Below are positions 1 through 8,289 of a stretch of DNA of 64,000 nt, in pieces; position 1 is the first letter of the stretch, and every line of letters starts with the position of its first letter. The position numbers and the translations under genes were made by a program. The notes beneath the pieces were generated by a model. The model saw only the letters and a program-made list of their open reading frames with translations. It made no database searches and had not been told where the DNA came from. Source of the DNA: Rhizobium binae (lineage in GTDB: Bacteria > Pseudomonadota > Alphaproteobacteria > Rhizobiales > Rhizobiaceae); NCBI RefSeq assembly GCF_017357225.1, contig NZ_CP071607.1:1-64000 (forward strand), read 5' to 3'.

Positions 1-1206
1 TTGGGTGTTTTGGACAACATTAGCGTATCGACGACAGATGTGCGGATCGAGCGGCATGCGAACCAGCTTTCGCGGCAATTGAAGCTGTTGCGTGACAAGC
101 TGTTTCCGCCGCTTTCGCAGAAGACGCTGCGCACATTCTCCTCCGGCGAGGCCGCGCAGATGATCGGCGTTTCCGACGGCTATCTTCGCCAGCTCTCGCT
201 GGATGGCAAGGGGCCGCAGCCGGAGCTTTCGCCGAATGGCAGGCGCTCCTATACGCTCGGCCAGATTAATGAATTGCGCCAATATATGGCGAAGCTGAAG
301 CCTAAGGATGCGCTCGGCTATCTTCCCTGGCGGCGTCCCGGCGAAAAGCTGCAGACGGTCGCCGTTACCAATTTCAAGGGTGGTTCGGCCAAGACGACGA
401 CGACGCTCTATCTGGCGCAGTATCTGGCGCTGGCCGGTTACCGGGTGCTTGCCATCGATCTCGATCCGCAGGCCTCGCTCTCCTCGATGCTCGGCGTGCA
501 GCCAGAATTCGATCTCTCGGATGGCGATACGCTCTATGGCGCAATTCGCTACGATGCATCCCGCAAGCCGTTAAAGGAGATTGTCCGCAAGACCTATTTC
601 GACGGGCTCGATCTGGTGCCGGGCAATCTCGAGCTGATGGAGTTCGAGCACGAGACCCCGCGGGCGCTCAATGATCGTCAAAAGCCGGCCGAGCTGTTCT
701 TCCGCCGGGTCGGCGTGGCGATTGCCGAGGTCGAGGCCGACTACGACGTGGTGGTGATCGATTGCCCGCCGCAGCTCGGCTATCTCACCCTCGGGGCCGT
801 CTGCGCCGCCACATCGCTGCTCATCACCATCCATCCGCAGATGGTCGACGTCGCGTCCATGTCGCAGTTTCTGCTGATGACCTCGGATCTGCTCTCCGTC
901 GTGCGCAAGGCCGGCGGCGACCTGCAGCACGACTTCATCAAATATGTCGTCACCCGCCACGAGCCGTTCGATGCACCGCAATCGCAGATCGTTGCGCTGT
1001 TGCGCAGCCTGTTCGGCGATGACGTGTTGACGGCAACCATTCTCAAGTCGACGGCGATTGCCGATGCCGGCCTGACCAAGCAGACTCTCTTCGAGATCGA
1101 GAAGGGGCAGGTGCGCCGCTCGACCTACGATCGGGCGTTGGAATCGGTCAATGCCGCCAACAGCGAGGTTCTTGCCGGCATTCACAAAGCCTGGGGCAGG
1201 ACATGA
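1..1206 (+). CDS. repA: RepA, ParA-type partition ATPase of a repABC replicon
   Basis: RepA is the Walker-type ATPase that partitions the plasmid together with RepB and also represses the repABC operon. The 401-residue length is normal for the family. An N-terminal helix-turn-helix region (about residues 45-75) precedes a deviant Walker A motif, FKGGSAKTT, at residues 125-133. The ParA signatures LAIDLDPQASLS and VVIDCPPQLG follow. The first codon is TTG at base 1, and the protein start matches the usual RepA start, so the window appears to be cut at the repA start codon. The upstream promoter is therefore not visible. The stop overlaps the repB start by 4 bases (ATGA), which indicates translational coupling. 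Confidence 0.96.
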   Translation: MGVLDNISVSTTDVRIERHANQLSRQLKLLRDKLFPPLSQKTLRTFSSGEAAQMIGVSDGYLRQLSLDGKGPQPELSPNGRRSYTLGQINELRQYMAKLKPKDALGYLPWRRPGEKLQTVAVTNFKGGSAKTTTTLYLAQYLALAGYRVLAIDLDPQASLSSMLGVQPEFDLSDGDTLYGAIRYDASRKPLKEIVRKTYFDGLDLVPGNLELMEFEHETPRALNDRQKPAELFFRRVGVAIAEVEADYDVVVIDCPPQLGYLTLGAVCAATSLLITIHPQMVDVASMSQFLLMTSDLLSVVRKAGGDLQHDFIKYVVTRHEPFDAPQSQIVALLRSLFGDDVLTATILKSTAIADAGLTKQTLFEIEKGQVRRSTYDRALESVNAANSEVLAGIHKAWGRT

Positions 1207-2198
1207 GCAGACGCGATCGCCTCAAAGGTCTTTTTGACGACACGGCTCAGGAGTTGGCCGCGGCCAACTACGAAGAATCGTCTTCGCGTGGATCGGCTGG
1301 GCCGGTCAGGACGATGGCGCTGACCCTCGGGCGCATGGAGGAAGAGAGCAGGGCGATGCAGGAGGCCTTGCTCTCCGGCGAACGCATCGTCGAACTCGAT
1401 CCTGATCTGATCGATTCCTCCTTCGTGCGCGATCGACTGGCCGACCAGCCGCTCGATATGGAAGACGAACTGGTGCAGTCGATTGCCGAGAACGGCCAGG
1501 AAGTGCCGGTTCTCGTTCGCCGCCACCCTGATGACGAGGCCCGTTACCAGATCGCCTACGGCCATCGGCGCCTACAGGCCGTCAGGCTGCTCGGACGCAA
1601 GGTGCAGGCGATCGTCCGCCAGCTCGACGATACCGATGTCGTCATCGCCCAGGGTATCGAGAACTCGGCGCGCCGCAACCTTTCCTATATTGAACGCGCC
1701 GTCTTTGCCTTCAATCTCGAGCTCAAGGGATTTGAGCGTCCCGTCATCATGAAGGCGCTGTCCACCGATAAGACGGAGCTGTCGAAGCTATTATCGGTCG
1801 CAAAAGCCATCCCGGCCGAGATCGTCCGCTGCGTGGGAGCTGCCCCCGGCATCGGACGGCGCAAATGGATGGCTCTTGCCCAGGACTGGAACGGGATGAC
1901 GGCGGCGCGGCTTGCCAAGTTGATCGCCTCGGAACGGTTCATGGCGGAAGAGAGCGATCGCCGCTTCGAACTTTTGGTTGCCGAGCTCGCCCGGAAAGAG
2001 GCGAAGCCGGAGCCTACGGAATATAACTGGAAGCCGAAGAGCGGCGGCAAGATTGCCGGCCGAATCAGAAGCGCCGGCAATTCTTTTACAATCGCGTTGA
2101 AAACAGGCGATGCGCCTGATTTCGGCGCTTACATTTCAGGCCGTCTCGATGAGCTTTACGAAGCCTATCGGGAAGGCAAGTTGCAAGCAGGAGAATAG
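1203..2198 (+). CDS. repB: RepB, ParB-type centromere-binding partition protein
   Basis: RepB binds the plasmid centromere and works with RepA in segregation and in repression of repABC. The protein has 331 residues. The ParB/sulfiredoxin-like domain is at about residues 62-155, with the core motif YGHRRL near 119-124 and ENSARRNLS near 153-161. A helix-turn-helix region lies in the middle and a dimerisation region at the C-terminus. It starts inside the repA stop codon (ATGA overlap). I did not find a clear 16-bp parS palindrome by eye in the cassette. Confidence 0.95.
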   Translation: MSRRDRLKGLFDDTAQELAAANYEESSSRGSAGPVRTMALTLGRMEEESRAMQEALLSGERIVELDPDLIDSSFVRDRLADQPLDMEDELVQSIAENGQEVPVLVRRHPDDEARYQIAYGHRRLQAVRLLGRKVQAIVRQLDDTDVVIAQGIENSARRNLSYIERAVFAFNLELKGFERPVIMKALSTDKTELSKLLSVAKAIPAEIVRCVGAAPGIGRRKWMALAQDWNGMTAARLAKLIASERFMAEESDRRFELLVAELARKEAKPEPTEYNWKPKSGGKIAGRIRSAGNSFTIALKTGDAPDFGAYISGRLDELYEAYREGKLQAGE

Positions 2199-2205
2199 GC
2201 CGCAA

Positions 2206-2258
2206 AAGAAAAAAGCCTCCGAACGTTGCCGTCGCGGAAGCCTTTCTCATATCTGGAC
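2206..2258 (-). ncRNA. Antisense counter-transcribed RNA (ctRNA) in the repB-repC gap
   Basis: repABC plasmids encode a short antisense RNA between repB and repC that limits RepC synthesis and sets incompatibility. Here the minus strand shows a promoter (see 2265-2293), then about 50 nt ending in a 7-bp GC-rich stem (GCTTCCG pairing with CGGAGGC, one G-U pair) followed by a run of six T. The size fits known ctRNAs. The transcript start is estimated from promoter spacing. Confidence 0.75.
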
Positions 2259-2264
2259 AATTTG

Positions 2265-2293
2265 AGAATCGCACTTCCTCGAATCACTGTCAA
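2265..2293 (-). promoter_or_regulatory. Promoter of the antisense ctRNA
   Basis: On the minus strand a perfect TTGACA (2288-2293) is followed after 17 bases by GATTCT (2265-2270). The -10 box is weak, but the spacing and position match the ctRNA promoter of repABC plasmids. Confidence 0.6.
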
Positions 2294-2352
2294 GCACCTT
2301 CGGCATCCTTTTGGATGGTCAGATTTCTTTTGCCTTGAAAAAGGTGAGGGAC

Positions 2353-3567
2353 ATGGAGCCTCAATATGTATCGACGCCCTTCGGGCGGCGATCGATGACG
2401 CTTGGCATGCTGGCAAGCCAGGAAAGCGCCAGCAAGGTCGACCCGGATGCATCGGTCGACAAATGGAAGATCTTTCGCTCGCTCTGCGAGGCAAAGGACA
2501 TGATCGGCGTATCCGATCGTGCGCTTGCCGTTCTCAACGCGCTGTTGACCTTCTATCCGAAGAACGAGATTGCCGAGGCCAACGGTTTCGTCGTTTTTCC
2601 TTCGAATGAGCAGCTTTCGCTGCGCACGCATGGCATGGCCGGCACGACGCTGCGGCGAAACCTGGCGATGCTGGTGGAAGCCGGCCTGATTATCCGGCGC
2701 GATAGTCCGAACGGCAAACGGTTTGCCCGCCGCAACCGCGAGGGTGGCCTTGGCGAGGCCTTCGGCTTCAGCCTGGCGCCCCTTCTAGCCCGCGCCGGCG
2801 AGATCGAAGCGCAGGCGGCTCAGGTCGCGGCCGATAGGCTCGAATGGAAGCGTCTGAGGGAGCGCCTGACGCTCTGCCGACGTGACATAGCCAAACTGAT
2901 CGAGATCGCGCTGGAAGAGGAAATTGCCGGCGAATGGATCGAGATGCAGAAGCATTTCAATCTGCTTTCGGCCGGCCTGCCGCGTCGCCCGTCGGCCGCG
3001 GAAATGAAATGCCTGCTGGCGGATCTCGAAGCGTTCCGCGAGATGATCATTAAGACGCTGGAATCGAAAACAAAAACAGAAAAAACAGACGCCAATGACA
3101 GCCAAAACGGTCGGCACATACATAATTCAAACCCACACCACAAATATGAATTTGAACCAAGCTTCGAACCGAAGCAGGGCGCAAAGTCGGAGGAAGAGCC
3201 GCGGGCGTCGCGGGAGCCGCCAAAGTCCTTCCCGCTTGCCATGGTGCTGCAGGCCTGCCCCGAGATCGCCGCTTATGGGCCGGGCGGTGGCATCGGCAGC
3301 TGGCGCGATCTGATGGTCGCGGCCGTCGTCGTCCGCTCGATGCTGGGCGTCAGCCCGAGCGCCTATCAGCTGGCCTGCGATATCATGGGGCCGGAAAACG
3401 CCGCCACGGTGATCGCCTGCATTCTGGAACGGGGCGGCCATATCAACTCGGCCGGCGGCTATCTGCGCGACCTGACCCGGCGGGCGGAACGTGGCGAATT
3501 CTCAATCGGACCGATGCTGATGGCGTTGATGCGTGCAAATGGTCCGCTGGCGAGGAGAACCGGGTGA
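2353..3567 (+). CDS. repC: RepC, replication initiator of repABC plasmids
   Basis: RepC is the initiator protein; in characterised repABC plasmids the origin lies within repC. The ATG at 2353 is preferred over an in-frame ATG 14 codons upstream. It has a purine-rich ribosome site (AAGGTGAGGG) just before it, and the protein then begins MEPQYVSTPFGRR, as RepC proteins usually do. The length is 404 residues. The N-terminal half is the conserved DNA-binding region. Around residues 230-285 there is a low-complexity K/T/E/N-rich linker with an A+T-rich patch at about 3060-3165, the sort of region where repABC origins are placed. A conserved C-terminal domain follows. Confidence 0.95.
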   Translation: MEPQYVSTPFGRRSMTLGMLASQESASKVDPDASVDKWKIFRSLCEAKDMIGVSDRALAVLNALLTFYPKNEIAEANGFVVFPSNEQLSLRTHGMAGTTLRRNLAMLVEAGLIIRRDSPNGKRFARRNREGGLGEAFGFSLAPLLARAGEIEAQAAQVAADRLEWKRLRERLTLCRRDIAKLIEIALEEEIAGEWIEMQKHFNLLSAGLPRRPSAAEMKCLLADLEAFREMIIKTLESKTKTEKTDANDSQNGRHIHNSNPHHKYEFEPSFEPKQGAKSEEEPRASREPPKSFPLAMVLQACPEIAAYGPGGGIGSWRDLMVAAVVVRSMLGVSPSAYQLACDIMGPENAATVIACILERGGHINSAGGYLRDLTRRAERGEFSIGPMLMALMRANGPLARRTG

Positions 3568-3738
3568 CTATAAAGCCTGGCGCCAGCTGCGAAGCTTAAG
3601 AGAAGTTGCGGCCTGTCGACGAGATCTCTAACCGCTTTCTTCCCACCGCTTTTATTGAAATACACCGTTAACCATGTCATAGTGACGGAAGACAACGTGT
3701 ATTTTGCTTCCATTTGTGAAAAACTGTAAAGTTTAACA

Positions 3739-3783
3739 ATGCGCTACGATATTGACGGTGCGATGCTTCAAAGCCTGCTTCCA
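3739..3783 (+). pseudogene. First 15 codons of the DUF1612 gene, cut off by IS66
   Basis: The ATG at 3739 opens a frame reading MRYDIDGAMLQSLLP and stops being collinear exactly at the left end of the IS66 element. Joining base 3783 to base 5585, with one copy of the 8-bp duplication removed, continues the frame without a break into the main DUF1612 coding sequence (next residues SVAAAEDG). The uninterrupted gene would have encoded about 376 residues. Confidence 0.85.
3776..3783. repeat. Target-site duplication, left copy (TGCTTCCA)
   Basis: The 8 bases TGCTTCCA directly abut the left inverted repeat of the IS66 element and recur exactly at 5577-5584 beyond the right end. Eight bases is the usual duplication length for IS66-family transposition. 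Confidence 0.93.
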
Positions 3784-3808
3784 GTAAGTGGAGCAAATCT
3801 GGTGGCAG
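3784..3808. repeat. Left terminal inverted repeat of the IS66 element
   Basis: It begins GTAAGTGGAGCAAAT and pairs with 5552-5576 at 22 of 25 positions. The mismatches are at positions 4, 5 and 17 from the outer end. Confidence 0.9.
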
Positions 3809-3836
3809 TGCCAGCCCAATGGGCAAGGATGAGGCG

Positions 3837-5510
3837 TCAGGCGCGTGCCGCAACCATGGAAGGGAGGGGCGGAACAGGATGGTCGTCATCACCCATGCCC
3901 AGCCGATCGCCAAGATAGTGCCAGAACGACAGACCAAGCTTTTGGCAGGTCTTCATCAGCCCGAGCATGCTGTCGCGCGCTTGTCGGCCATTGCGGCTGA
4001 CCGTGCCACCCGAGATCTTTCGCTTGATGACGAACCCGCGCAGATCCCGTTCCGAGGCGTTCGTATTCAGCGGCGTCTCAGGCCGCTCCAAAACCCGCAA
4101 CAGCTCGGCCTTGCGGCGCTTCAGCCGCAACAGCAGTTGATCGAGGTCGCGATATCCGGTGCGGATGGAGAATATCCGATCGAACCGAACCTGAAGACCG
4201 CGGGCTGCACGCCGTCCTGGACTTCGCTGGTAGTTTTTCAGCTGCTTGTAGAAGAGCCAGATCAGCTCGCGCAGGGTCTCGACATGTTTTCCCTGGCGCG
4301 GCGTCGCCGGCATCAGCTTGTGCAGAAGCCGTTCCGCATGGACCCAACACAGCGCGTGGGTACCGACCCGAAACTGCCCGGCATCGTCGGAGACGATCAC
4401 CGCATTACCGACCAGCCCATGATGGCGAATGGAGCCCCAGATACCGGCCTCGGCAAACGGGCGGATAATGTCCCGGTCAAAGATGTCGATACCCTTCTCA
4501 GCCAGATAGGCGAGGAACGGAACCTGATTGGCAAACCGCTGCGGTTCGTGGGTGCTCAACCGTGCCAGAAGGGCAGGGTCGACCTGTCGGTCTTCGAGAA
4601 AAGTGAAGGCGGCATCGTTAAGGACATAGTCCTGATAGTTGCCGCGCAGCAGCGCCAGGAAGTTCAGTCGCGACTTCGAGGACGTCGTGCGAAAGGCGGT
4701 GAAATGCTCGCCACCGATATGCGTCGTATAAAAATTGCGGTTGGCGTGACGGGCACCGGTGTCGTCGACCGTCACATAGGGCGCCGAGACCAGGCCGGCG
4801 TGGAGGACGGCTGCATCCTCCGCATGAAAGCCGTCCAGCCGTTCTGTCAGCAAACGAACCACCTGGCGTTTGGAGATTTCGACACCGACGTCGTTGAGCA
4901 ACGTCGTCATTCGCTGCGTCGTGACCTGCCCATGCGCATGCAGCATCAGACAAAATCGCCGCAGATTGAGCCCAAACCCGCCTCGTATCCCCACAGGCAG
5001 CGGCGCGATGATGGTGTCTCCCTCCGGCGTCACCCAGCATTCCCGACGGTAACGAACCACCTCGACCCGCAACACCAGATCCCGGACGAAACAGTCCTTG
5101 TAGCCCTTGAAGCGCGATCCAGGCGGTACATTGACAGCCAGCACCTCTTCACGCGTGACCCGCTTCGTATCGTTCTTCGGCCCTCGCGGCCTGGGCGCCG
5201 GATTCTTGCCGGTGAGCGTCTTGCCACCCGTTGCCTTTTCCATCCCCGACGGTCTGAAGGGCGGGCGCGGCGGCAGGTTTTTCAGGCGAGCAATCTCGTC
5301 ACGCAAAAGCTGGTTGTCGATCTTCAGCCGGGTGTTCTCGAGCCTGAGCTGGTCGTTCTCATCCCGAAGCCTTTGGTTCTCAGCTTCGAGCTTCTCAATC
5401 CGGGCATCTGCTCGATCAGCCCGCTCCACCAAACCCGTCACGAGCTCGCGCAGCGCCTTCAGCGACAGCGTGTCGGCATGCTCGGCCATGGGCAGGCGGC
5501 GTTTCGTCAT
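3837..5510 (-). CDS. IS66-family transposase (TnpC-like)
   Basis: This 557-residue protein is a full-length DDE transposase. A leucine-rich coiled coil at about residues 30-78 starts the protein. Then come an IS66-type zinc-finger/DNA-binding region and the catalytic core with TVDDTGARH (first Asp), a central CWVHAERLLHKL block and the terminal NTNASERDLRGF block (catalytic Glu). It could also start at the eighth codon (MAEHADT). It fills nearly the whole element. No frameshift or stop is present, so the enzyme looks functional. Confidence 0.93.
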   Translation of the reverse strand: MTKRRLPMAEHADTLSLKALRELVTGLVERADRADARIEKLEAENQRLRDENDQLRLENTRLKIDNQLLRDEIARLKNLPPRPPFRPSGMEKATGGKTLTGKNPAPRPRGPKNDTKRVTREEVLAVNVPPGSRFKGYKDCFVRDLVLRVEVVRYRRECWVTPEGDTIIAPLPVGIRGGFGLNLRRFCLMLHAHGQVTTQRMTTLLNDVGVEISKRQVVRLLTERLDGFHAEDAAVLHAGLVSAPYVTVDDTGARHANRNFYTTHIGGEHFTAFRTTSSKSRLNFLALLRGNYQDYVLNDAAFTFLEDRQVDPALLARLSTHEPQRFANQVPFLAYLAEKGIDIFDRDIIRPFAEAGIWGSIRHHGLVGNAVIVSDDAGQFRVGTHALCWVHAERLLHKLMPATPRQGKHVETLRELIWLFYKQLKNYQRSPGRRAARGLQVRFDRIFSIRTGYRDLDQLLLRLKRRKAELLRVLERPETPLNTNASERDLRGFVIKRKISGGTVSRNGRQARDSMLGLMKTCQKLGLSFWHYLGDRLGMGDDDHPVPPLPSMVAARA

Positions 5511-5524
5511 GAAAGAAGAATCTC

Positions 5525-6670
5525 ATGATTTGCAGGAAACAGGAATCCCTCCTGCCACCGGATTTGCTCCAGGTACTGCTTCCATCCGTTGCAGCGGCAG
5601 AGGATGGACTGGCGCGGCTGGACGAGCGGGTGTTGCGCTCGCCGGTCGGCGAAGGATTTGCCGAACGCAGTCATTTCTTCGATGCTGCCGGTGCGCTCTG
5701 GGTCGCCGGCGAACTCGTGCATGTCGAGGATCTCGTTCTGCACGACGCGCATATGGATAGCCGCGCGCCCAGCCACGAGCTGACGATCGCCCATTCGGTG
5801 CTGCGGACGCGTCGGCGCATCTGGACCGGGGAACCTGCCTGGGCCCTCGGCGTCTCGGGTCTGGCAACGCTGACCGCGACGATTGGGGAAGGGGAGGGCA
5901 CGGCCCAGGTAAGCAAGAGCCCGGCGATCGTGGTCAAGACCGACGACGAGGACGGAGATGAAGACGGGCCGCTCGCTGCCGAGATGGCGGAGATCGATGC
6001 GCTGCTGGCCCGCTCGCAGAAGCTCATCGACATCCATACGGGCAAAGTGCCGGCCGTCGAGACGGCGGCCATTCGGGCCAAGCGCAACGACGACCCGCTC
6101 GGGCTGCTCGGTGACGAGGAATGGGACGAGGAACAGCGGCTTGCGGAGTGGCGAGGCGTGCTGCCATTGGCCGACAGCCTGCCGCCGGTTCTCGGCGCGG
6201 TCATTCTGTTCGAAGCCTGGGACAGGATCGAGCCGCTACGGCGTCAGCATTGGCTCGGTGGTCTTCTGGTCGCAAGTTATCTGCGCGCCCGCGGCAAGGT
6301 CGCCTCGCATCTCTTTTCCTTTTACGGCGGCCTGAAGCTGGTGCGCCACGAGCGGCGTCGGGCCCGCGATCGGGCCACACGGCTGCAAGCCTTTCTGGAG
6401 GCGATGCATCTCGGCGCCGCGGCCGGTCTCAAGGAAATCGACCGGTTATCGCTCGCACGCACGCAGATGGAGCTGCGCTATCGCGGCCGCCGCTCGAACA
6501 GCAGCTTGCCGGACCTTGCCGATTTCATCCTGTCGCGGCCGATGGTCTCGGCGGCGATGATCGCTCGTCATCTCAGGATCACGCCGCGCGGCGCGCTGAA
6601 CCTCGTCAACGAGATCGGCATCCGCGAAATCACCGGCCGCGGCCGCTATCGCGCCTGGGGCATTATCTAA
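5525..6670 (+). CDS. DUF1612 / HTH protein (y4cF-like), 5'-interrupted by IS66 and reading from inside the IS end
   Basis: This is a DUF1612 protein with a C-terminal DNA-binding domain, a family of unknown function found mainly on rhizobial plasmids. Native sequence starts at 5585. The frame stays open back through the right inverted repeat to an ATG at 5525, so the IS end replaces the original 17-codon start with MICRKQESLLPPDLLQV. The C-terminal HTH (ARHLRITPRGALNLVNEIGI) lies at about residues 345-366 of the 381-residue chimera. A weak GAAAGAAG ribosome site precedes the ATG. Expression depends on a promoter reading out of the element or on leftover translation. I treat it as a disrupted gene that may still make a protein. 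Confidence 0.75.
   Translation: MICRKQESLLPPDLLQVLLPSVAAAEDGLARLDERVLRSPVGEGFAERSHFFDAAGALWVAGELVHVEDLVLHDAHMDSRAPSHELTIAHSVLRTRRRIWTGEPAWALGVSGLATLTATIGEGEGTAQVSKSPAIVVKTDDEDGDEDGPLAAEMAEIDALLARSQKLIDIHTGKVPAVETAAIRAKRNDDPLGLLGDEEWDEEQRLAEWRGVLPLADSLPPVLGAVILFEAWDRIEPLRRQHWLGGLLVASYLRARGKVASHLFSFYGGLKLVRHERRRARDRATRLQAFLEAMHLGAAAGLKEIDRLSLARTQMELRYRGRRSNSSLPDLADFILSRPMVSAAMIARHLRITPRGALNLVNEIGIREITGRGRYRAWGII
5552..5576. repeat. Right terminal inverted repeat of the IS66 element
   Basis: On the minus strand it reads GTACCTGGAGCAAAT and onward, the partner of 3784-3808 (22 of 25 identical). Its outer edge abuts TGCTTCCA. Confidence 0.9.
5577..5584. repeat. Target-site duplication, right copy (TGCTTCCA)
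   Basis: An exact copy of 3776-3783, immediately outside the right inverted repeat. Confidence 0.93.
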
Positions 6671-6673
6671 AAT

Positions 6674-6709
6674 GAAGCGGCCGGGTCGTGAACCCGGCCG
6701 CTTCGTTTT
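6674..6709. terminator. Strong, probably bidirectional intrinsic terminator
   Basis: A perfect 13-bp stem (GAAGCGGCCGGGT at 6674-6686 with its complement at 6692-6704) and a 5-base loop is followed by GTTTT on the plus strand and by ATTTTA on the minus strand. It lies between the convergent DUF1612 gene and the BI-1 gene. Confidence 0.85.
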
Positions 6710-6790
6710 GAGATGAGCACCCGGTCTGCCATCCTGTCACAGAGTGCAGACCGGGGCTCTTGCGCTTCCATTGCCCCCGGAAGCGCGGTC

Positions 6791-7501
6791 CTATTCCCGC
6801 TCGCCGGTGAAGTTGAGCAGAAGCTGGAAGATGTTGACGAAGTTCAGGTAGAGCGAGAGCGCACCGAAGACGGCGAGCTTCTGGTTCGATTCCTGATCGT
6901 AGTTTTCCGAATATTGTTCCTTGATGTTCTGAGTGTCGTAAGCGGTCAGGCCGACGAAGACGACGATGCCGATCACGGAGATCGCGAACTGCAGCGCGCT
7001 CGAACCCAGGAAGATGTTGACGATGGCAGCGATGATGATGCCGAACAGGCCCATCATCAGGAACGAGCCCATCCTGGTGAGGTCACGCTTTGTCGTGTAG
7101 CCGTAGAGGCTGGTGGACCCGAACATGGCGGCGGTGATGAAGAAGGTCTGGGCGATGCTCGTCTTGGTGAAGACCAGGAAGACGGAGGCAAGCGACAGGC
7201 CCATCACGGCGCAGAAGGCCCAGAAGGTAATCTGCGCTGTGCTCGCCGACATCGTCTGGATGCGGAACGAGAAGAAGAAGACAAAGGCGAGCGGCGCGAG
7301 CATCACGACCCACTTCAGCGGCGAGCCGAAGATCGGGACATAAAGCGCCGGCGTCGAGCCGACGATGAAGGCGACAATGCCTGTTATGACGAGGCCAAGG
7401 CCCATATAATTGTAGACGCGCAGCATATGCTGGCGCAGCCCCTCGTCGAAAAAGGCCTGGGAGCCGGCAACGGCACCGTAGCGGGGATTGATCGGGTTCA
7501 T
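6791..7501 (-). CDS. Bax inhibitor-1 / YccA family integral membrane protein
   Basis: The 236-residue protein has about seven hydrophobic segments and the BI-1 family pattern: a short charged N-terminus with RYGAV, then membrane spans, with a conserved AYDTQNIKEQY near the end. Family members form pH-sensitive ion (calcium) leak channels or influence membrane proteases such as FtsH. The specific role here is unknown. It starts 20 bases after the anti-sigma stop codon on the same strand, so it is probably the third gene of an ECF sigma factor operon. Confidence 0.9.
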   Translation of the reverse strand: MNPINPRYGAVAGSQAFFDEGLRQHMLRVYNYMGLGLVITGIVAFIVGSTPALYVPIFGSPLKWVVMLAPLAFVFFFSFRIQTMSASTAQITFWAFCAVMGLSLASVFLVFTKTSIAQTFFITAAMFGSTSLYGYTTKRDLTRMGSFLMMGLFGIIIAAIVNIFLGSSALQFAISVIGIVVFVGLTAYDTQNIKEQYSENYDQESNQKLAVFGALSLYLNFVNIFQLLLNFTGERE

Positions 7502-7521
7502 GCTGATCTCCTCGGTTTCAA

Positions 7522-8289
7522 CTAATAGAGCGAGCGGGCGAGCCGTTCGGCTGCCTGATCGAGATTGAGGCCGCTATTCTCGGCGATCAGCGCATAGGCG
7601 ACCTCGCCGATCTGCCAATAGGCGGCTTCTGCCTTCTCGAGCGCGAGATGGCTGACCGGCTGGACTTCGAAGGCCCCCGGCCGGACGGCGAAAAGCGACA
7701 GCCGCTTTCCGTCCGGCACCTTAATCGCCATCTCGACGCTGGGACCGAATTCGGAGGGGAAGATCTGCACGTCGACGACCTTCCAGTCTTTCGGCAATTC
7801 GGGCACGACGATCGCGGTGGCGGCGCGGATGTCCTCAGCGCTGAAGATCGTCGGCGTCTGCGCCGGCATCGAGGCGCGCAGGGTCGCGGTCTTATAGGCG
7901 CGGACGGCATCCTCGACATAGGCGGGCGCCGGAACGGAAGCCGCCACCTCGGTCGCCGAGAAGGCGGCAAAGGAATTGTGCGCCACCCAGCCGGCGGTAA
8001 CCAGAATGCCGACGGCGGCGATGCGCTGCATGGAGTGGAAGATGCGGCCATAGGAAAGGCCACGCTCCAGCCGGCGGGCGGCGTCGCGGGTCTCGGGACG
8101 GCCGAAGGCGCTTTCGCCGGCAAGCGCCAGGCGCAACTCGCCCTTCACGCTGAGATCGGCCATCACCTTGGCGGCAATCGCCGGATTCTCCGAAAGATAG
8201 GACTCCACCTGGATGCGGCGGGCGACATCGAGTTCGCCATCCACATAGGCGTCGAGATCGGCATCAACGATCGGATCAACTGCTTTCAT
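7522..8289 (-). CDS. Membrane-anchored anti-sigma factor
   Basis: The 255-residue protein has a cytoplasmic N-terminal part typical of anti-sigma factors (VDADLDAYVDGELD at about residues 8-21), one membrane span at about 87-110 and a periplasmic C-terminal domain of about 140 residues. The zinc-binding HxxxCxxC motif of ZAS-type anti-sigma factors is not seen. It overlaps the end of the sigma gene by 14 bases, so translation is probably coupled. By position it should hold the sigma factor inactive until an envelope or oxidative signal arrives; the signal cannot be read from the sequence. Confidence 0.88.
   Translation of the reverse strand: MKAVDPIVDADLDAYVDGELDVARRIQVESYLSENPAIAAKVMADLSVKGELRLALAGESAFGRPETRDAARRLERGLSYGRIFHSMQRIAAVGILVTAGWVAHNSFAAFSATEVAASVPAPAYVEDAVRAYKTATLRASMPAQTPTIFSAEDIRAATAIVVPELPKDWKVVDVQIFPSEFGPSVEMAIKVPDGKRLSLFAVRPGAFEVQPVSHLALEKAEAAYWQIGEVAYALIAENSGLNLDQAAERLARSLY

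Larger units (their letters stand above)
3784..5576 (-). mobile_element. Complete IS66-type insertion sequence (ISBst12-like, single transposase gene), 1793 bp
   Basis: Both ends are visible. The terminal inverted repeats (3784-3808 and 5552-5576) match at 22 of 25 positions, both beginning GTA, and the element is flanked by an exact 8-bp direct repeat. It carries one transposase gene on the minus strand and lacks the small tnpA/tnpB accessory genes of classical IS66, which fits the ISBst12-like subgroup. An intact transposase, matching ends and an undamaged duplication suggest a recent and possibly still mobile copy. Confidence 0.92.

Noticed and set aside
1..3567. parS centromere (GTT-N4-GC-N4-AAC type) in the repABC cassette
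   Set aside because: Looked for by eye and no convincing 16-base match was found; it may lie outside the window.
3819..5528. A 569-codon plus-strand frame opposite the IS66 transposase
   Set aside because: Shadow of the transposase; the minus-strand frame has the DDE motifs and coiled coil.
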